NCBI GenBank assembly: GCA_024642215.1
Contig: JAHEBO010000030.1
Location: 1-33,041, forward strand
DNA: 33,041 bases
Direction: 5' to 3'
Origin: Limnohabitans sp.
GTDB taxonomy: Bacteria > Pseudomonadota > Gammaproteobacteria > Burkholderiales > Burkholderiaceae_C
Part shown: positions 16,181-24,505 of the stretch, piece by piece
Numbering within the stretch: position 1 is the stretch's first letter
Layout: every line of letters begins with the position of its first letter
The notes under the pieces: model-generated
What the model was told of the DNA's origin: nothing
Database searches by the model: none
What the model saw: the letters and a program-made list of their open reading frames with translations, nothing else
Program-made: the position numbers and the translations under genes

Positions 16181-16205
16181 AAACGCACATATCAAAACAT
16201 TCACT

Positions 16206-17138
16206 TCACAAAGCGCTGACCAATTCAGGCACAGCCGCAAAAAGATCAGCTTCTAAACCGTAATCGGCCACACTGAAGATGGGTGCTTCTGGGTCTTTGT
16301 TGATGGCAACGATCACCTTGCTGTCCTTCATGCCGGCCAAGTGCTGAATGGCGCCGGAGATACCGCAAGCCACATACAACTGAGGGGCAACAATCTTTCC
16401 GGTTTGACCTACTTGCCAATCATTGGGCGCATAGCCTGCGTCAACAGCAGCACGGCTAGCACCCATGGCTGCACCCAGCTTGTCAGCCAAAGGTGTCATC
16501 ACCTCGGCAAATTTCTCAGCACTGCCCAAAGCACGGCCACCAGACACAATGATCTTGGCTGCAGTCAATTCAGGACGGTCGTTCTTGGCAATTTCACTGC
16601 CTTTGAAGGCGCTCTTGCCGCTGTCGGCCGTTGCCGCTGCTGCTTCAACGCTGGCAGAACCACCAGTGGCTGCTGCTGCATCAAAGCCAGTGGTGCGAAC
16701 GGTCAACACTTTGACAGTGTCTTTGCTTTGCACGGTGGCGATGGCGTTACCTGCATAGATGGGACGCTCGAAAGTGTCAGCAGACACCACCAAGGTGACG
16801 TCGCTCAATTGGGCCACATCCAACTTGGCTGCTACGCGAGGCGCCACGTTTTTGCCGCCTGCAGTGGCAGGGAACAAAATGTGTGTGTAGTTGCCAGCAA
16901 TGGCCAGCACTTGAGCGGCCACGTTCTCGGCCAAGCCATGGGCCAGACCTTCGGCATCAGCGTGAATCACTTTGGAAACGCCGGCAATTTGGGCAGCAGC
17001 TTGCGCGGCTGCACCGGCGTTGTGACCGGCCACCAAAACGTGCACATCACCACCACAAGCCACAGCGGCTGTGACGGTGTTCAAAGTTGCACCCTTGATG
17101 GATGCGTTGTCGTGTTCTGCAATAACCAATGAAGCCAT
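16206..17138 (-). CDS. etfA: Electron transfer flavoprotein alpha subunit
   Basis: FAD-binding subunit of the soluble ETF heterodimer that takes electrons from acyl-CoA and related dehydrogenases and passes them to ETF-ubiquinone oxidoreductase in the membrane. The 310-residue length is standard. The C-terminal FAD domain shows VSGGRALGSAEKF (about 198-210), the conserved Arg229 in ASRAAVDAG, QTGKIVAPQLYVACGISGA (about 245-263) with the flavin-contacting residues, and AINKDPEAPIF (about 278-288). AAGGAAA lies about seven nt before the ATG. It follows etfB by 69 bp, a gap holding a nested hairpin. Confidence 0.97.
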   Translation of the reverse strand: MASLVIAEHDNASIKGATLNTVTAAVACGGDVHVLVAGHNAGAAAQAAAQIAGVSKVIHADAEGLAHGLAENVAAQVLAIAGNYTHILFPATAGGKNVAPRVAAKLDVAQLSDVTLVVSADTFERPIYAGNAIATVQSKDTVKVLTVRTTGFDAAAATGGSASVEAAAATADSGKSAFKGSEIAKNDRPELTAAKIIVSGGRALGSAEKFAEVMTPLADKLGAAMGASRAAVDAGYAPNDWQVGQTGKIVAPQLYVACGISGAIQHLAGMKDSKVIVAINKDPEAPIFSVADYGLEADLFAAVPELVSAL

Positions 17139-17159
17139 AAAATTTCCTTAATCAGTTGA

Positions 17160-17197
17160 GGACAGAGCAAATTTGCTTTGCAAATCTTGGTCTGTCC
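17160..17197 (-). other. Nested hairpin between etfB and etfA
   Basis: GGACAGA (17160-17166) pairs with TCTGTCC (17191-17197), and ATTTGC/GCAAAT (17171-17176, 17180-17185) forms an inner stem with loop TTT. No U-run follows on the minus strand. It may stabilise or segment the etfBA mRNA. Confidence 0.4.
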
Positions 17198-17207
17198 CGC
17201 AAATTTA

Positions 17208-17963
17208 TTAGATTACCTTCGAAACATTCTTGAGTTTGTCAACCAATGTCGCCACATCGGGCACCTTGATACCAGCAGAGCGCTTGGGTGGCTCGGAGAC
17301 TTTGAGGGTTGTGATGCGCGGTGCAACGTCCACACCCAAGTCTTCTGGCTTGAAGGTGTCGAGTTGTTTTTTCTTGGCCTTCATGATGTTGGGCAAGGTC
17401 ACATAACGTGGCTCGTTCAGACGCAAGTCGGTGGTGATCACAGCAGGCATGCTCAAGGACAAAACTTCCAAGCCGCCATCCACTTCGCGTGTCACTTGCG
17501 CTTTGCCGTCAACTACTTCCACTTTGGACGCAAAAGTAGCTTGCGGCAAGTCCGCCAAGGCCGCCAACATTTGACCGGTTTGGTTGCAATCGTCGTCAAT
17601 GGCTTGTTTGCCCAGGATGATCAAACCAGGTTGTTCTTTGTCGACCAAGGCTTTCAACAATTTGGCAACGGCCAAAGGTTGCAATTCCAAGTCGGCGGGC
17701 GTTTCGACCAAGATACCGCGATCGGCACCAATGGCCATGGCAGTACGCAAAGTTTCTTGGCACTGTGTCACGCCGCATGACACTGCGATCACTTCTGTGG
17801 CAATGCCCTTCTCTTTCAGGCGCACAGCTTCTTCAACCGCAATCTCGTCAAAGGGGTTCATGCTCATTTTGACGTTGGCGATGTCCACGCCTGTGCCGTC
17901 TGATTTGACGCGCACTTTCACGTTGTAGTCGACAACCCGCTTCACGGGAACAAGAATTTTCAT
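17208..17963 (-). CDS. etfB: Electron transfer flavoprotein beta subunit
   Basis: AMP-binding subunit of ETF, partner of EtfA. The ATG at 17963 gives the canonical [19 protein letters not shown] and has GGAGA about eight nt upstream; the longer frame from 17996 adds 11 non-family residues. About 251 residues, the usual size. Family signature VxLKEKG...VIAVSCG, the [17 protein letters not shown] segment and [17 protein letters not shown] are present, the last being the classic beta-subunit signature. First gene of the minus-strand unit etfB-etfA-dehydrogenase-monooxygenase-acyltransferase, read from the 299-bp control region to its right. Confidence 0.97.
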   Translation of the reverse strand: MKILVPVKRVVDYNVKVRVKSDGTGVDIANVKMSMNPFDEIAVEEAVRLKEKGIATEVIAVSCGVTQCQETLRTAMAIGADRGILVETPADLELQPLAVAKLLKALVDKEQPGLIILGKQAIDDDCNQTGQMLAALADLPQATFASKVEVVDGKAQVTREVDGGLEVLSLSMPAVITTDLRLNEPRYVTLPNIMKAKKKQLDTFKPEDLGVDVAPRITTLKVSEPPKRSAGIKVPDVATLVDKLKNVSKVI

Positions 17964-18010
17964 TGCCAAATCTCCAAGATAAAAACAGGCTCGCAAACGC
18001 CTTTTGTTTG

Positions 18011-18034
18011 ATTGACGTTAACGTAAACGTCAAT
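18011..18034. promoter_or_regulatory. Perfect inverted repeat upstream of etfB (LiuR-like box)
   Basis: ATTGACGTT (18011-18019) and AACGTCAAT (18026-18034) are exact reverse complements around AACGTA, about 48-71 bp upstream of the etfB start. The ACGTTAACGTAAACGT core resembles the box described for LiuR, a MerR-family regulator of branched-chain amino acid and acyl-CoA catabolism in proteobacteria. That assignment is from memory of the motif; the repeat itself is direct. Confidence 0.65.
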
Positions 18035-18137
18035 TGTGCCTCAATTCATGATTTTCTCAAGGTCTGAAGCGTAAAAAAGCACGATCGTGCGAATTTTATA
18101 TCAAGCCATGCGGCGTGCGTTAACCGAAAACCTCGGG

Positions 18138-18165
18138 AATTCACCGACCAATCGGTTGGTGAATT
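18138..18165. promoter_or_regulatory. 28-bp near-perfect palindrome, TetR-type operator candidate
   Basis: AATTCACC...GGTGAATT forms a 28-bp palindrome centred between 18151 and 18152 with 12 of 14 pairs matching; the core is ACCGACCAATCGGTTGGT. Size and ACCGACC/GGTTGGT half-sites are like TetR-family operators that control fatty-acid or aromatic catabolism. It lies about 98 bp upstream of dctP and 175 bp upstream of etfB, so it could control either side. No regulator gene lies nearby. Confidence 0.6.
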
Positions 18166-18262
18166 GGCGTTACCATGATCATCGCAGGGTTTTAACCCTA
18201 TGCTTTCTTGCACAACCCAAGCCTGCTTGGCGTGCATCCCTTTTAATGAACGGAGTCCCTCC

Positions 18263-19279
18263 ATGAAAAAGTCGCTTTTATCCGTTGCCGCCTTGGTTTT
18301 GACTGCTTGGACTGTTCAAGCGCAAGCTGAAACGGTTTTAACAGTCTCCAGCTGGTTGCCCCCCACGCACACAGCCTCGATGGCACAAAAAGAATGGTGT
18401 GACCTGCTCGAAAACAACACCAAAGGCCGCATCAAGTGCAATATCTTGCCCCGTGGCGTGACCCCAGCACCAGGCACATACGATGCTGTGAAAAACGGTT
18501 TGGCCGACTTGTCATACACCGTGCACGGCTACACACCCGGACGCTTTGTTCACACACAAATGACTGAACTGCCTTTCTTGGGCAACAGTGCAGAAACCAT
18601 TTCTGTGGCCTTGAGCCGTGTGACTGGCAAGTACCCTGAGTTCGCAGCAGAACACCAAGGCGTCAAGGTGATCTCATTGTTCTCACACGGCCCCGGCATT
18701 GTGTTCAACGTGAAGCGCCCCATTACCAAAGTTGAAGATCTGACAGGGCTCAAGTTCCGCGTCGGCGGCGGCATGGTGAATGAGATGTCCAAAGCGCTCA
18801 ATATGAACGTCACTCTCAAACCAGCACCTGACTCTTATGAGTTGTTGTCATCCGGGGTGATGGACGGTACTTTGTTCCCTGCTGAATCGACCGAGTCATT
18901 CAAAATCGACAAGATCATCAAGCACGCGACAACCTTCCCTGGTGGCATGTACAACACCAGCTTTGTGTTCATGATGAACCAAGCCAAATACGACAAGCTG
19001 TCGGCTGAAGACAAAAAAGCCGTTGACGAGATCTCGGGCGAAACTGCTGCGCGCATCTTTGGCCGCGGCTGGGACAAAGTGGACCGTCGCGCATTTGCCC
19101 TCATGCAAGTCAACAACGTTCAGGTCACAAAAGCTGACGCCAAGTTTGTGGCAGACGTCAAAGCCAAAACTCAACCCCTGGAACAAAACTGGGTGGCCGC
19201 CTCCAAGGCCAAAGGCTTGAAAGATCCCGCCAAAGTATTGGCTGAGTTCCGCGCTGAAATCGCCAAACTCGAAAAATGA
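18263..19279 (+). CDS. dctP: TRAP transporter solute-binding protein, DctP family
   Basis: Periplasmic binding protein that captures a carboxylate-containing solute for the DctQM membrane pair. 338 residues. The ATG at 18263 follows GGAG and starts a clear signal peptide (MKKSLLSVAALVLTAWTVQAQA, cleavage after Ala22). The family Arg that salt-bridges the ligand carboxylate is Arg166 in LKFRVGGG; the downstream SYELLSSGVMDGTLFPAES segment and the long hinge helix fit DctP. Ligand identity cannot be told from sequence. First gene of a TRAP unit divergent from etfB; a strong hairpin with a T-run lies between it and dctQ. Confidence 0.95.
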   Translation: MKKSLLSVAALVLTAWTVQAQAETVLTVSSWLPPTHTASMAQKEWCDLLENNTKGRIKCNILPRGVTPAPGTYDAVKNGLADLSYTVHGYTPGRFVHTQMTELPFLGNSAETISVALSRVTGKYPEFAAEHQGVKVISLFSHGPGIVFNVKRPITKVEDLTGLKFRVGGGMVNEMSKALNMNVTLKPAPDSYELLSSGVMDGTLFPAESTESFKIDKIIKHATTFPGGMYNTSFVFMMNQAKYDKLSAEDKKAVDEISGETAARIFGRGWDKVDRRAFALMQVNNVQVTKADAKFVADVKAKTQPLEQNWVAASKAKGLKDPAKVLAEFRAEIAKLEK

Positions 19280-19316
19280 TGGCTGCCTAACGCCTCACCG
19301 CGTTTGTCATTCAACT

Positions 19317-19356
19317 GAAAGCGGTACCTGTCAAAATTGAGAGGTACCGTTTTTTT
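19317..19356 (+). terminator. Intrinsic terminator between dctP and dctQ
   Basis: CGGTACCT (19322-19329) pairs with AGGTACCG (19342-19349), followed by seven T (19350-19356); upstream A residues can extend the stem. This is a standard intrinsic terminator inside the TRAP unit. Partial read-through would give more binding protein than membrane subunits. Confidence 0.8.
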
Positions 19357-19375
19357 ATGTCGCATTGGAATATTC

Positions 19376-19861
19376 GTGAACAAATTTCTCGACAAGCTTT
19401 GCAGCCTGATCTCTGGGCTTGCACTTTTTGCCATCATGGTTTTAACCTTCTTTGATGTCACTGGCAGAAAACTCCTTGACCACTCGATTGCTGGTTCCTT
19501 AGAACTGACTGAGCTTTTCATGGTGGTGGTTATTTTTGGCGCCCTGCCCTTGGTTTCGCGCAAAGGTGAGCATGTCGTGTTCGACTCGCTCGATGGCTTT
19601 TGGCCCAAAGGTTTTGTGAAATTTCAAAAATCACTGGTCAACTTTTTATGCAGCATTGCGCTGTTGGCACTTGGTTGGCTGATGATTTCAACAGGCATCG
19701 ACTTTGCGTCCTTTGGTGAAACCACAGCCCAACTCAAAATTTCAAAAGCGCCTTTCATCATGGGCATGGGCTTCATGTGCGCGCTGGCAGGCATTGTTCA
19801 TTTGATTCTGGTCTTCCACCCCCTCAGTGAAGACGAAGAATCTGAAGGAGGTGTTCTGTGA
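19376..19861 (+). CDS. dctQ: TRAP transporter small membrane subunit, DctQ family
   Basis: Small integral membrane subunit, about 161 residues with four hydrophobic helices (near 8-28, 40-62, 85-105 and 125-145), which pairs with the large DctM subunit. The GTG at 19376 is chosen because earlier in-frame starts lie inside the terminator hairpin; GGAA about six nt upstream is a weak ribosome binding site. The LELTELFMVVVIFGALPLVSR stretch is characteristic. The stop overlaps the dctM start as GTGA, showing translational coupling. Confidence 0.92.
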   Translation: MNKFLDKLCSLISGLALFAIMVLTFFDVTGRKLLDHSIAGSLELTELFMVVVIFGALPLVSRKGEHVVFDSLDGFWPKGFVKFQKSLVNFLCSIALLALGWLMISTGIDFASFGETTAQLKISKAPFIMGMGFMCALAGIVHLILVFHPLSEDEESEGGVL

Positions 19862-21153
19862 CCGAAGCACTCATTGGCTTCATTGCCATTTTTGGATTGG
19901 CGCTCTTGCGCATGCCCTTGGCCTTTTCCATGGGTTTGGTGGGTGTGGTCGGCATTGGTCTCACAAGAGGTTGGATGCCAGCCCTTGCCAGTACGGCCCA
20001 AGTGGTGCAAGAAACTGGTTTTGCCTACACCCTGTCCGTCATTCCCTTGTTCATTTTGATGGGCAACTTTGTGGCGCGTGCGGGTTTGGCTCATGAGTTA
20101 TTCCACGCCGCCTATACCTTCATTGGCCACCGTCGTGGCGGTTTGGCGCATGCCACCATTGCTGCTTGCGCAGGCTTTGGGGCCATTTGCGGCTCTTCCA
20201 TTGCCACGGCAGCCACCATGAGCAAAGTGGCTTACCCCTCCATGAAAAAGTTGGGTTACAGCGATGCTTTGTCCACTGGTGTCATTGCGTCTGGTGGCAC
20301 CTTGGGCATCATGATTCCACCTTCTACCATCATGGTGATTTATGGGATCGTGACCGAAACACACATCGGCAAATTGTTTGCAGCAGGCGTGATACCTGGC
20401 ATCTTGACTGCTATATTGCTGATGCTGGCCGTTGTTTTAATGACCATGCGCGATCCTGAGCACGCACCTCCCGGCGAAAAATTCACCTGGTCACAGCGCA
20501 TGGAAGCTTTGCGCGGTATTTGGGGCGTTTTGCTGCTGGTCTTTGTGGTGTTAGGTGGCATTTACGGCGGTATTTTTACCGCCACGGAAGGTGCAGGCAT
20601 GGGAGCCGCAGGTGCCTTCTTGTTTGCATGGGCTCGCAAGGCACTGACATGGGACACCCTCATCAGCATCTTGGTTGAATCGGCTCGCACAACAGGCATG
20701 CTGTTCACTTTGCTGATTGCCGCCACAATCTTTGCCAACTTTGTGAACTTCACCACCATGCCGGGTGACCTGAAAGAGTGGATCACGCATTTGGGTCTCT
20801 CGCCCATCATGGTGGTAGGCGCCATGATGGTGATCTACATCATCCTGGGTACGGTGATGGAAGAGTTGACCATGGTCTTGTTGACCATTCCGCTCTTCTT
20901 CCCCATTGTGGTTCAGTTGGGTTTTGACCCCGTGTGGTTTGGTGTCTTGATCGTGATGGTGATTCAGATCGGACTCATCTCACCACCAGTGGGCATGAAC
21001 TTGTTTGTACTCAACACCCTGCTGCCCAAAGTAGGTCTGGGCACCATCTTCCGCGGTTGCTGGCCCTTTGTGGCCATGCAAGTTGTCACCTTGGCCATCT
21101 TGCTGTTCTTCCCATCTCTCAGCTTGTATCTGCCCTCTTTGATGACTTCGTAA
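19858..21153 (+). CDS. dctM: TRAP transporter large permease, DctM family
   Basis: Large membrane subunit that moves the solute with sodium, 431 residues with about 11-12 helices. Start GTG at 19858 overlaps the dctQ stop and lies just behind a near-perfect AAGGAGGTG ribosome binding site, which fixes the start. Typical DctM motifs are seen: GMPLAFSMGL-like segment near residue 20 (here RMPLAFSMG), FGAICGSSIATAATMSKVAYPSM (about 105-127), GGTLGIMIPPSTIMVIYGI (about 145-163) and the late GLISPPVGMNLFVLN. The conserved GSS/TA and PPS motifs make up the transport site region. Membrane partner of dctQ and dctP. Confidence 0.96.
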   Translation: MTEALIGFIAIFGLALLRMPLAFSMGLVGVVGIGLTRGWMPALASTAQVVQETGFAYTLSVIPLFILMGNFVARAGLAHELFHAAYTFIGHRRGGLAHATIAACAGFGAICGSSIATAATMSKVAYPSMKKLGYSDALSTGVIASGGTLGIMIPPSTIMVIYGIVTETHIGKLFAAGVIPGILTAILLMLAVVLMTMRDPEHAPPGEKFTWSQRMEALRGIWGVLLLVFVVLGGIYGGIFTATEGAGMGAAGAFLFAWARKALTWDTLISILVESARTTGMLFTLLIAATIFANFVNFTTMPGDLKEWITHLGLSPIMVVGAMMVIYIILGTVMEELTMVLLTIPLFFPIVVQLGFDPVWFGVLIVMVIQIGLISPPVGMNLFVLNTLLPKVGLGTIFRGCWPFVAMQVVTLAILLFFPSLSLYLPSLMTS

Positions 21154-21196
21154 ATCATCGCATCAGACACACCCCTTTGATTTGAAAGATCACGCC

Positions 21197-22153
21197 ATGT
21201 TGGACCCTCAAGCTCAAGCCCTGATGCAACTCATGATTGACAAGGGGGTCCCACCGGTGAACACGCTCACCCCCTTAGAGGCGAGAGCGTCTTACAGGTC
21301 TAGGCGCACGTTCACCCAGCCCGATGCCCCTGAGGTGTTCAAAGTCGAAGACAAGGTGGTATCGCACAATGGCGTGAATGTGCCAGTTCGGGTCTATCAC
21401 CCGCATGCCGCACAAACTCAAAATGCATTGCCAGGTTTGGTCTACATCCACGGCGGTGGCTGGACCATTGGCGACCTCGACACACACGATGTGCTGTGCC
21501 GAAGCTTGTGCCTTCAAGCCAACATCGTGGTCGTCTCCGTCGATTACCGCATGGGACCAGAGCACAAATTTCCTGCGGCTTATGACGATACGATTGCAGC
21601 CTTTAATTGGACGGTAAGCCACGCAAGCACGCTGGGCATAGCCCCCGCTCGCATCGCCATTGGCGGCGACAGTGCAGGTGGCAACTTGTCGGCTGCGGCC
21701 TGCATTGGACTGCGCGATCAAACTGGCCTGTCGGTGCAGCCCGCCTTTCAATTGCTGATCTATCCGGCCACCATCATGTGGCCCGACACGGCGTCATATC
21801 ACGCCAACGGCAAAGGCTACATGCTGACCCAAGACTCGATTGCGTACTACACAGAAAACTATTTGCGCAACCGTGATGATGCCAAAGACTGGCGAGCCTC
21901 TCCTCAGTTGGCGGCCAGTCATGAAGGATTACCGCCAGCGTTCGTGATGACAGCGGGCTTTGACCCTTTGCGCGATGAAGGCTTGATGTACGCCGATGCT
22001 TTGTCAAAAGCCGGCGTGCCATCTCAATACATTTGCTTTGAGCGTCAAATTCACGGCTTCATCACCATGGGCCGTGTGATGCAAGAGGCCAACACGGCTG
22101 TGAGCTTGTGCGCACAGGTGTTAAAAACACAGTTGCACCACAACGCAAATTAA
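21197..22153 (+). CDS. Alpha/beta hydrolase, hormone-sensitive-lipase type (family IV) esterase
   Basis: Cytoplasmic carboxylesterase of about 318 residues. Oxyanion motif HGGG at 85-88; catalytic triad Ser159 in GDSAGGN, Asp256 in FDPLRDEG and His286 in HGF. No signal peptide is seen. I choose the ATG at 21197 over a TTG five codons upstream; neither has a strong ribosome binding site. It lies 43 bp after dctM on the same strand, so it may act on an ester taken up by, or releasing an acid related to, the TRAP solute; this link is inference. Natural substrate unknown; family members prefer short to medium acyl esters. Confidence 0.92.
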   Translation: MLDPQAQALMQLMIDKGVPPVNTLTPLEARASYRSRRTFTQPDAPEVFKVEDKVVSHNGVNVPVRVYHPHAAQTQNALPGLVYIHGGGWTIGDLDTHDVLCRSLCLQANIVVVSVDYRMGPEHKFPAAYDDTIAAFNWTVSHASTLGIAPARIAIGGDSAGGNLSAAACIGLRDQTGLSVQPAFQLLIYPATIMWPDTASYHANGKGYMLTQDSIAYYTENYLRNRDDAKDWRASPQLAASHEGLPPAFVMTAGFDPLRDEGLMYADALSKAGVPSQYICFERQIHGFITMGRVMQEANTAVSLCAQVLKTQLHHNAN

Positions 22154-22170
22154 TTCAAGCGAATTCAAGC

Positions 22171-23445
22171 TCAACTGGACACAACACGCGTGTGAACCAC
22201 ACGCTGTGGGTAGGGAATTTCAATGCCGTTGTCATTCAGCAATTGCAAAATGCTGACATTGATTTCAGACTTCAGCGTGAGCAAGCCCGATTGCTGCTCA
22301 TCCACCCAATAATGTGCACCAAACTCTAGGCCATCGGCACCAAATGCCGACAAAGTCACAAAGGGCGCGGGTTCTTTGAGGACTCGCGGCTGCAACACAC
22401 AGGCTTGCGTTAGCAAGCCCATCACCAAGTTCACATCGCTGCCATAGGCCACCATCACCGAAGTGCTTTGCAGCACACGCGAATCGGCCAAAGACAAATT
22501 TTCTACACGGCTGTTGATGAGCATCTCATTGGGCACGATGGACTCACGTCCTGTTGGTGCACGAATGACGGTGTAGCGTGCCTTGATGTCGGTCACACGG
22601 CCCTCAAAGCCATCCACCTTGACGCTGTCGCCAATGCGCATGCTGCGCTCTGCCAAGATCACAAAACCGCTCACGTAGTTGGCGGCCAACTTTTGCAAAC
22701 CAAAGCCAATGCCTACACCCACAGCTCCGCCCAACACAGACAGGGCTGTGAGGTCAATGCCCACTGCAGACAAGGACACCATCAGGCCCACAAACATCAA
22801 CAAGGACGTGACCGCATTGCTCACAGCCTTGCGCAAAGACAACTCGCTGCCGGAAGATGTTTTAAGCAAGCGCGACTCAATCGCCGACGACATCCACAAA
22901 GAAAGCAACATCACCAAACCCGCCGTCAGACCGCCCTCAATGAGCGTTCGGACTGACAAATGCGATGCCCCCACTTTCCAATGAATTTGGTCAAGTTCGT
23001 CTAGGACCAACGGCAGCAGGCCCGTCAACCACAGCACCACAGCACCCCATGCCAGCCAAGACAAACTGCGCTCAACAGGTCGAACCCAAGCTGCTTGTTT
23101 GAAGGCAACTTGCAAAACTTTCACGCCAAGTCGAATCACCGTCAGTGAAATACAAACTGGCAATAAAAAATCGAGCAACCACAATGGATGGGATTTGACC
23201 CAAACCGTGCGAACAGCAAACACAAAACCCAGCAGCAAGCTTGGAAACAGCACCCCATCCACTAGCTTGCGACCCAACAGGACCGACAACTCCCATTGCG
23301 GTGTTGACGTTCTCAATGCCCACACCAAGGACCAAGCCAAGCCGATGCAAGCTGCAAACAGCATGCCCTCTTGCAAGGCTTCAAAGGCGTTCAATCGGCT
23401 CCACCACAACAGGGGATCGTTCATCATCAAGGGTGCTTGGGACAC
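22171..23445 (-). CDS. MscS-family mechanosensitive ion channel
   Basis: Inner-membrane channel of the MscS family, larger than E. coli MscS (286) at 424 residues because of extra N-terminal helices, like MscK/YbdG-type members. Several hydrophobic segments precede the pore-lining TM3 region, AVGVGIGFGLQKLAANYVSGF, followed by the beta domain ERSMRIGDSVKVDGFEGRVTDI and the RAPTGRESIVPNEMLI segment. It protects against osmotic downshock. The listed start is a GTG; an ATG six codons later (23427) is equally possible and no clear ribosome binding site decides. It follows the histone-deacetylase-like gene by 18 bp. The 3' end faces the hydrolase with 17 bp between stops. Confidence 0.92.
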   Translation of the reverse strand: MSQAPLMMNDPLLWWSRLNAFEALQEGMLFAACIGLAWSLVWALRTSTPQWELSVLLGRKLVDGVLFPSLLLGFVFAVRTVWVKSHPLWLLDFLLPVCISLTVIRLGVKVLQVAFKQAAWVRPVERSLSWLAWGAVVLWLTGLLPLVLDELDQIHWKVGASHLSVRTLIEGGLTAGLVMLLSLWMSSAIESRLLKTSSGSELSLRKAVSNAVTSLLMFVGLMVSLSAVGIDLTALSVLGGAVGVGIGFGLQKLAANYVSGFVILAERSMRIGDSVKVDGFEGRVTDIKARYTVIRAPTGRESIVPNEMLINSRVENLSLADSRVLQSTSVMVAYGSDVNLVMGLLTQACVLQPRVLKEPAPFVTLSAFGADGLEFGAHYWVDEQQSGLLTLKSEINVSILQLLNDNGIEIPYPQRVVHTRVVSS

Positions 23446-23463
23446 TGTGCAAACTTTCTGAAA

Positions 23464-24417
23464 TCAAACATCGGCCAAAACGCGAATGTGCGCTTCGACA
23501 CTGCGCGACAAGGCGCTGAGGTTGTAGCCGCCCTCAAGGCAACTGACAATGCGGCCTTTGGCGTATTGGGTCGCAACATCTTTGATGCGCTGCGTGATCC
23601 ACACGTAGTCTTGTTCGACCAAGCCCAACTGCCCCATGTCGTCTTCACGGTGCGCGTCAAATCCAGCGCTGATGAAAATAAGTTCTGGCTTGTGCGCCTC
23701 CAACCGGGGTATCCAAATCATGTCGATCAACTCGCGAATGTCCATGCCCTTGGTATAGGCCGGCACAGGCAAATTCACCAAGTTGGCATCGCTTTTCAGT
23801 GCGCCCCCTTCAGGGTAGAACGGGTGCTGGTAAAAGCTGACCATGAGAATGCGTTCGTCGCCCGCCACAATGTCTTCAGTGCCGTTACCATGGTGTACAT
23901 CAAAATCGACAATGGCCACGCGCTTCAAACCGTGCCGCTCGAGGGCATATTTGGCGGCAATGGCCACGTTGTTGAAAAAACAAAATCCCATGGCTTTGTC
24001 ACGGCAGGCATGGTGCCCTGGCGGACGGATGGCGCAAAAAGCATTTTCCATTTCACCGGCCAACACCGCATCCGTGGCTTCTAAAGCAGCACCGGCCGAG
24101 CGCAATGCGGCTTTCCATGTGTGCGCATTGATGGATGTGTCAGGGTCGAGGGCACTGTGCGTGGGCCCTCCCGCTTGCATGTCCTCAATAAGGGCATCAC
24201 TTAAACCGCGCAGAGAAGCCACATACATGCGGCCATGAGCCAACTCAATGTCGGCCAAGGAGGCCGGTGCAGCCTCCTTTCGGGTCAGGGCATGGTCTAA
24301 ACCCGTTATCAGCAATCGGTCTTCAATGGCATCGAGTCGTTGCGGACATTCAGGATGCCCCTCGCCCATTTCATGAAGCCGACAATCCGAGTGTGTGAAA
24401 TAGCCTGTAGCGCCCAT
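23464..24417 (-). CDS. Histone deacetylase family (class II, HdaH-like) amidohydrolase
   Basis: Zinc-dependent deacetylase of the arginase/deacetylase fold, 317 residues. Family motifs: GHPECPQRLDAIEDRL (20-35), RPPGHHA with the active-site His135/His136, zinc ligands Asp173 and His175 in DFDVHHGNGTED and Asp254 in AGFDAHRED, and the catalytic-loop Tyr298 in LEGGYNL. Bacteria lack histones, so the substrate is probably a small acetylated amine, such as a polyamine, or acetyl-lysine in proteins; the sequence does not decide. It is the first gene of a two-gene minus-strand unit with mscS and is divergent from mltB with only 88 bp between. Confidence 0.93.
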   Translation of the reverse strand: MGATGYFTHSDCRLHEMGEGHPECPQRLDAIEDRLLITGLDHALTRKEAAPASLADIELAHGRMYVASLRGLSDALIEDMQAGGPTHSALDPDTSINAHTWKAALRSAGAALEATDAVLAGEMENAFCAIRPPGHHACRDKAMGFCFFNNVAIAAKYALERHGLKRVAIVDFDVHHGNGTEDIVAGDERILMVSFYQHPFYPEGGALKSDANLVNLPVPAYTKGMDIRELIDMIWIPRLEAHKPELIFISAGFDAHREDDMGQLGLVEQDYVWITQRIKDVATQYAKGRIVSCLEGGYNLSALSRSVEAHIRVLADV

Positions 24418-24505
24418 GGATCACTTTGCAAAAGTTGGGGTCGAATACCCTAGGTTTCCAGCTTATCACGACACCCCGCCCCAATTCAAAGGCTAAACTC
24501 AAGGG

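Noticed and set aside
18200-18262. Extended start of dctP upstream of the signal peptide
   Set aside because: GGAG before the ATG at 18263 and the typical signal peptide show the real start; the extension would bury the signal sequence.
22152-22170. Tandem AATTCAAGC repeat between convergent stops
   Set aside because: Only two 9-base copies; too short to call a repeat element or regulatory site.
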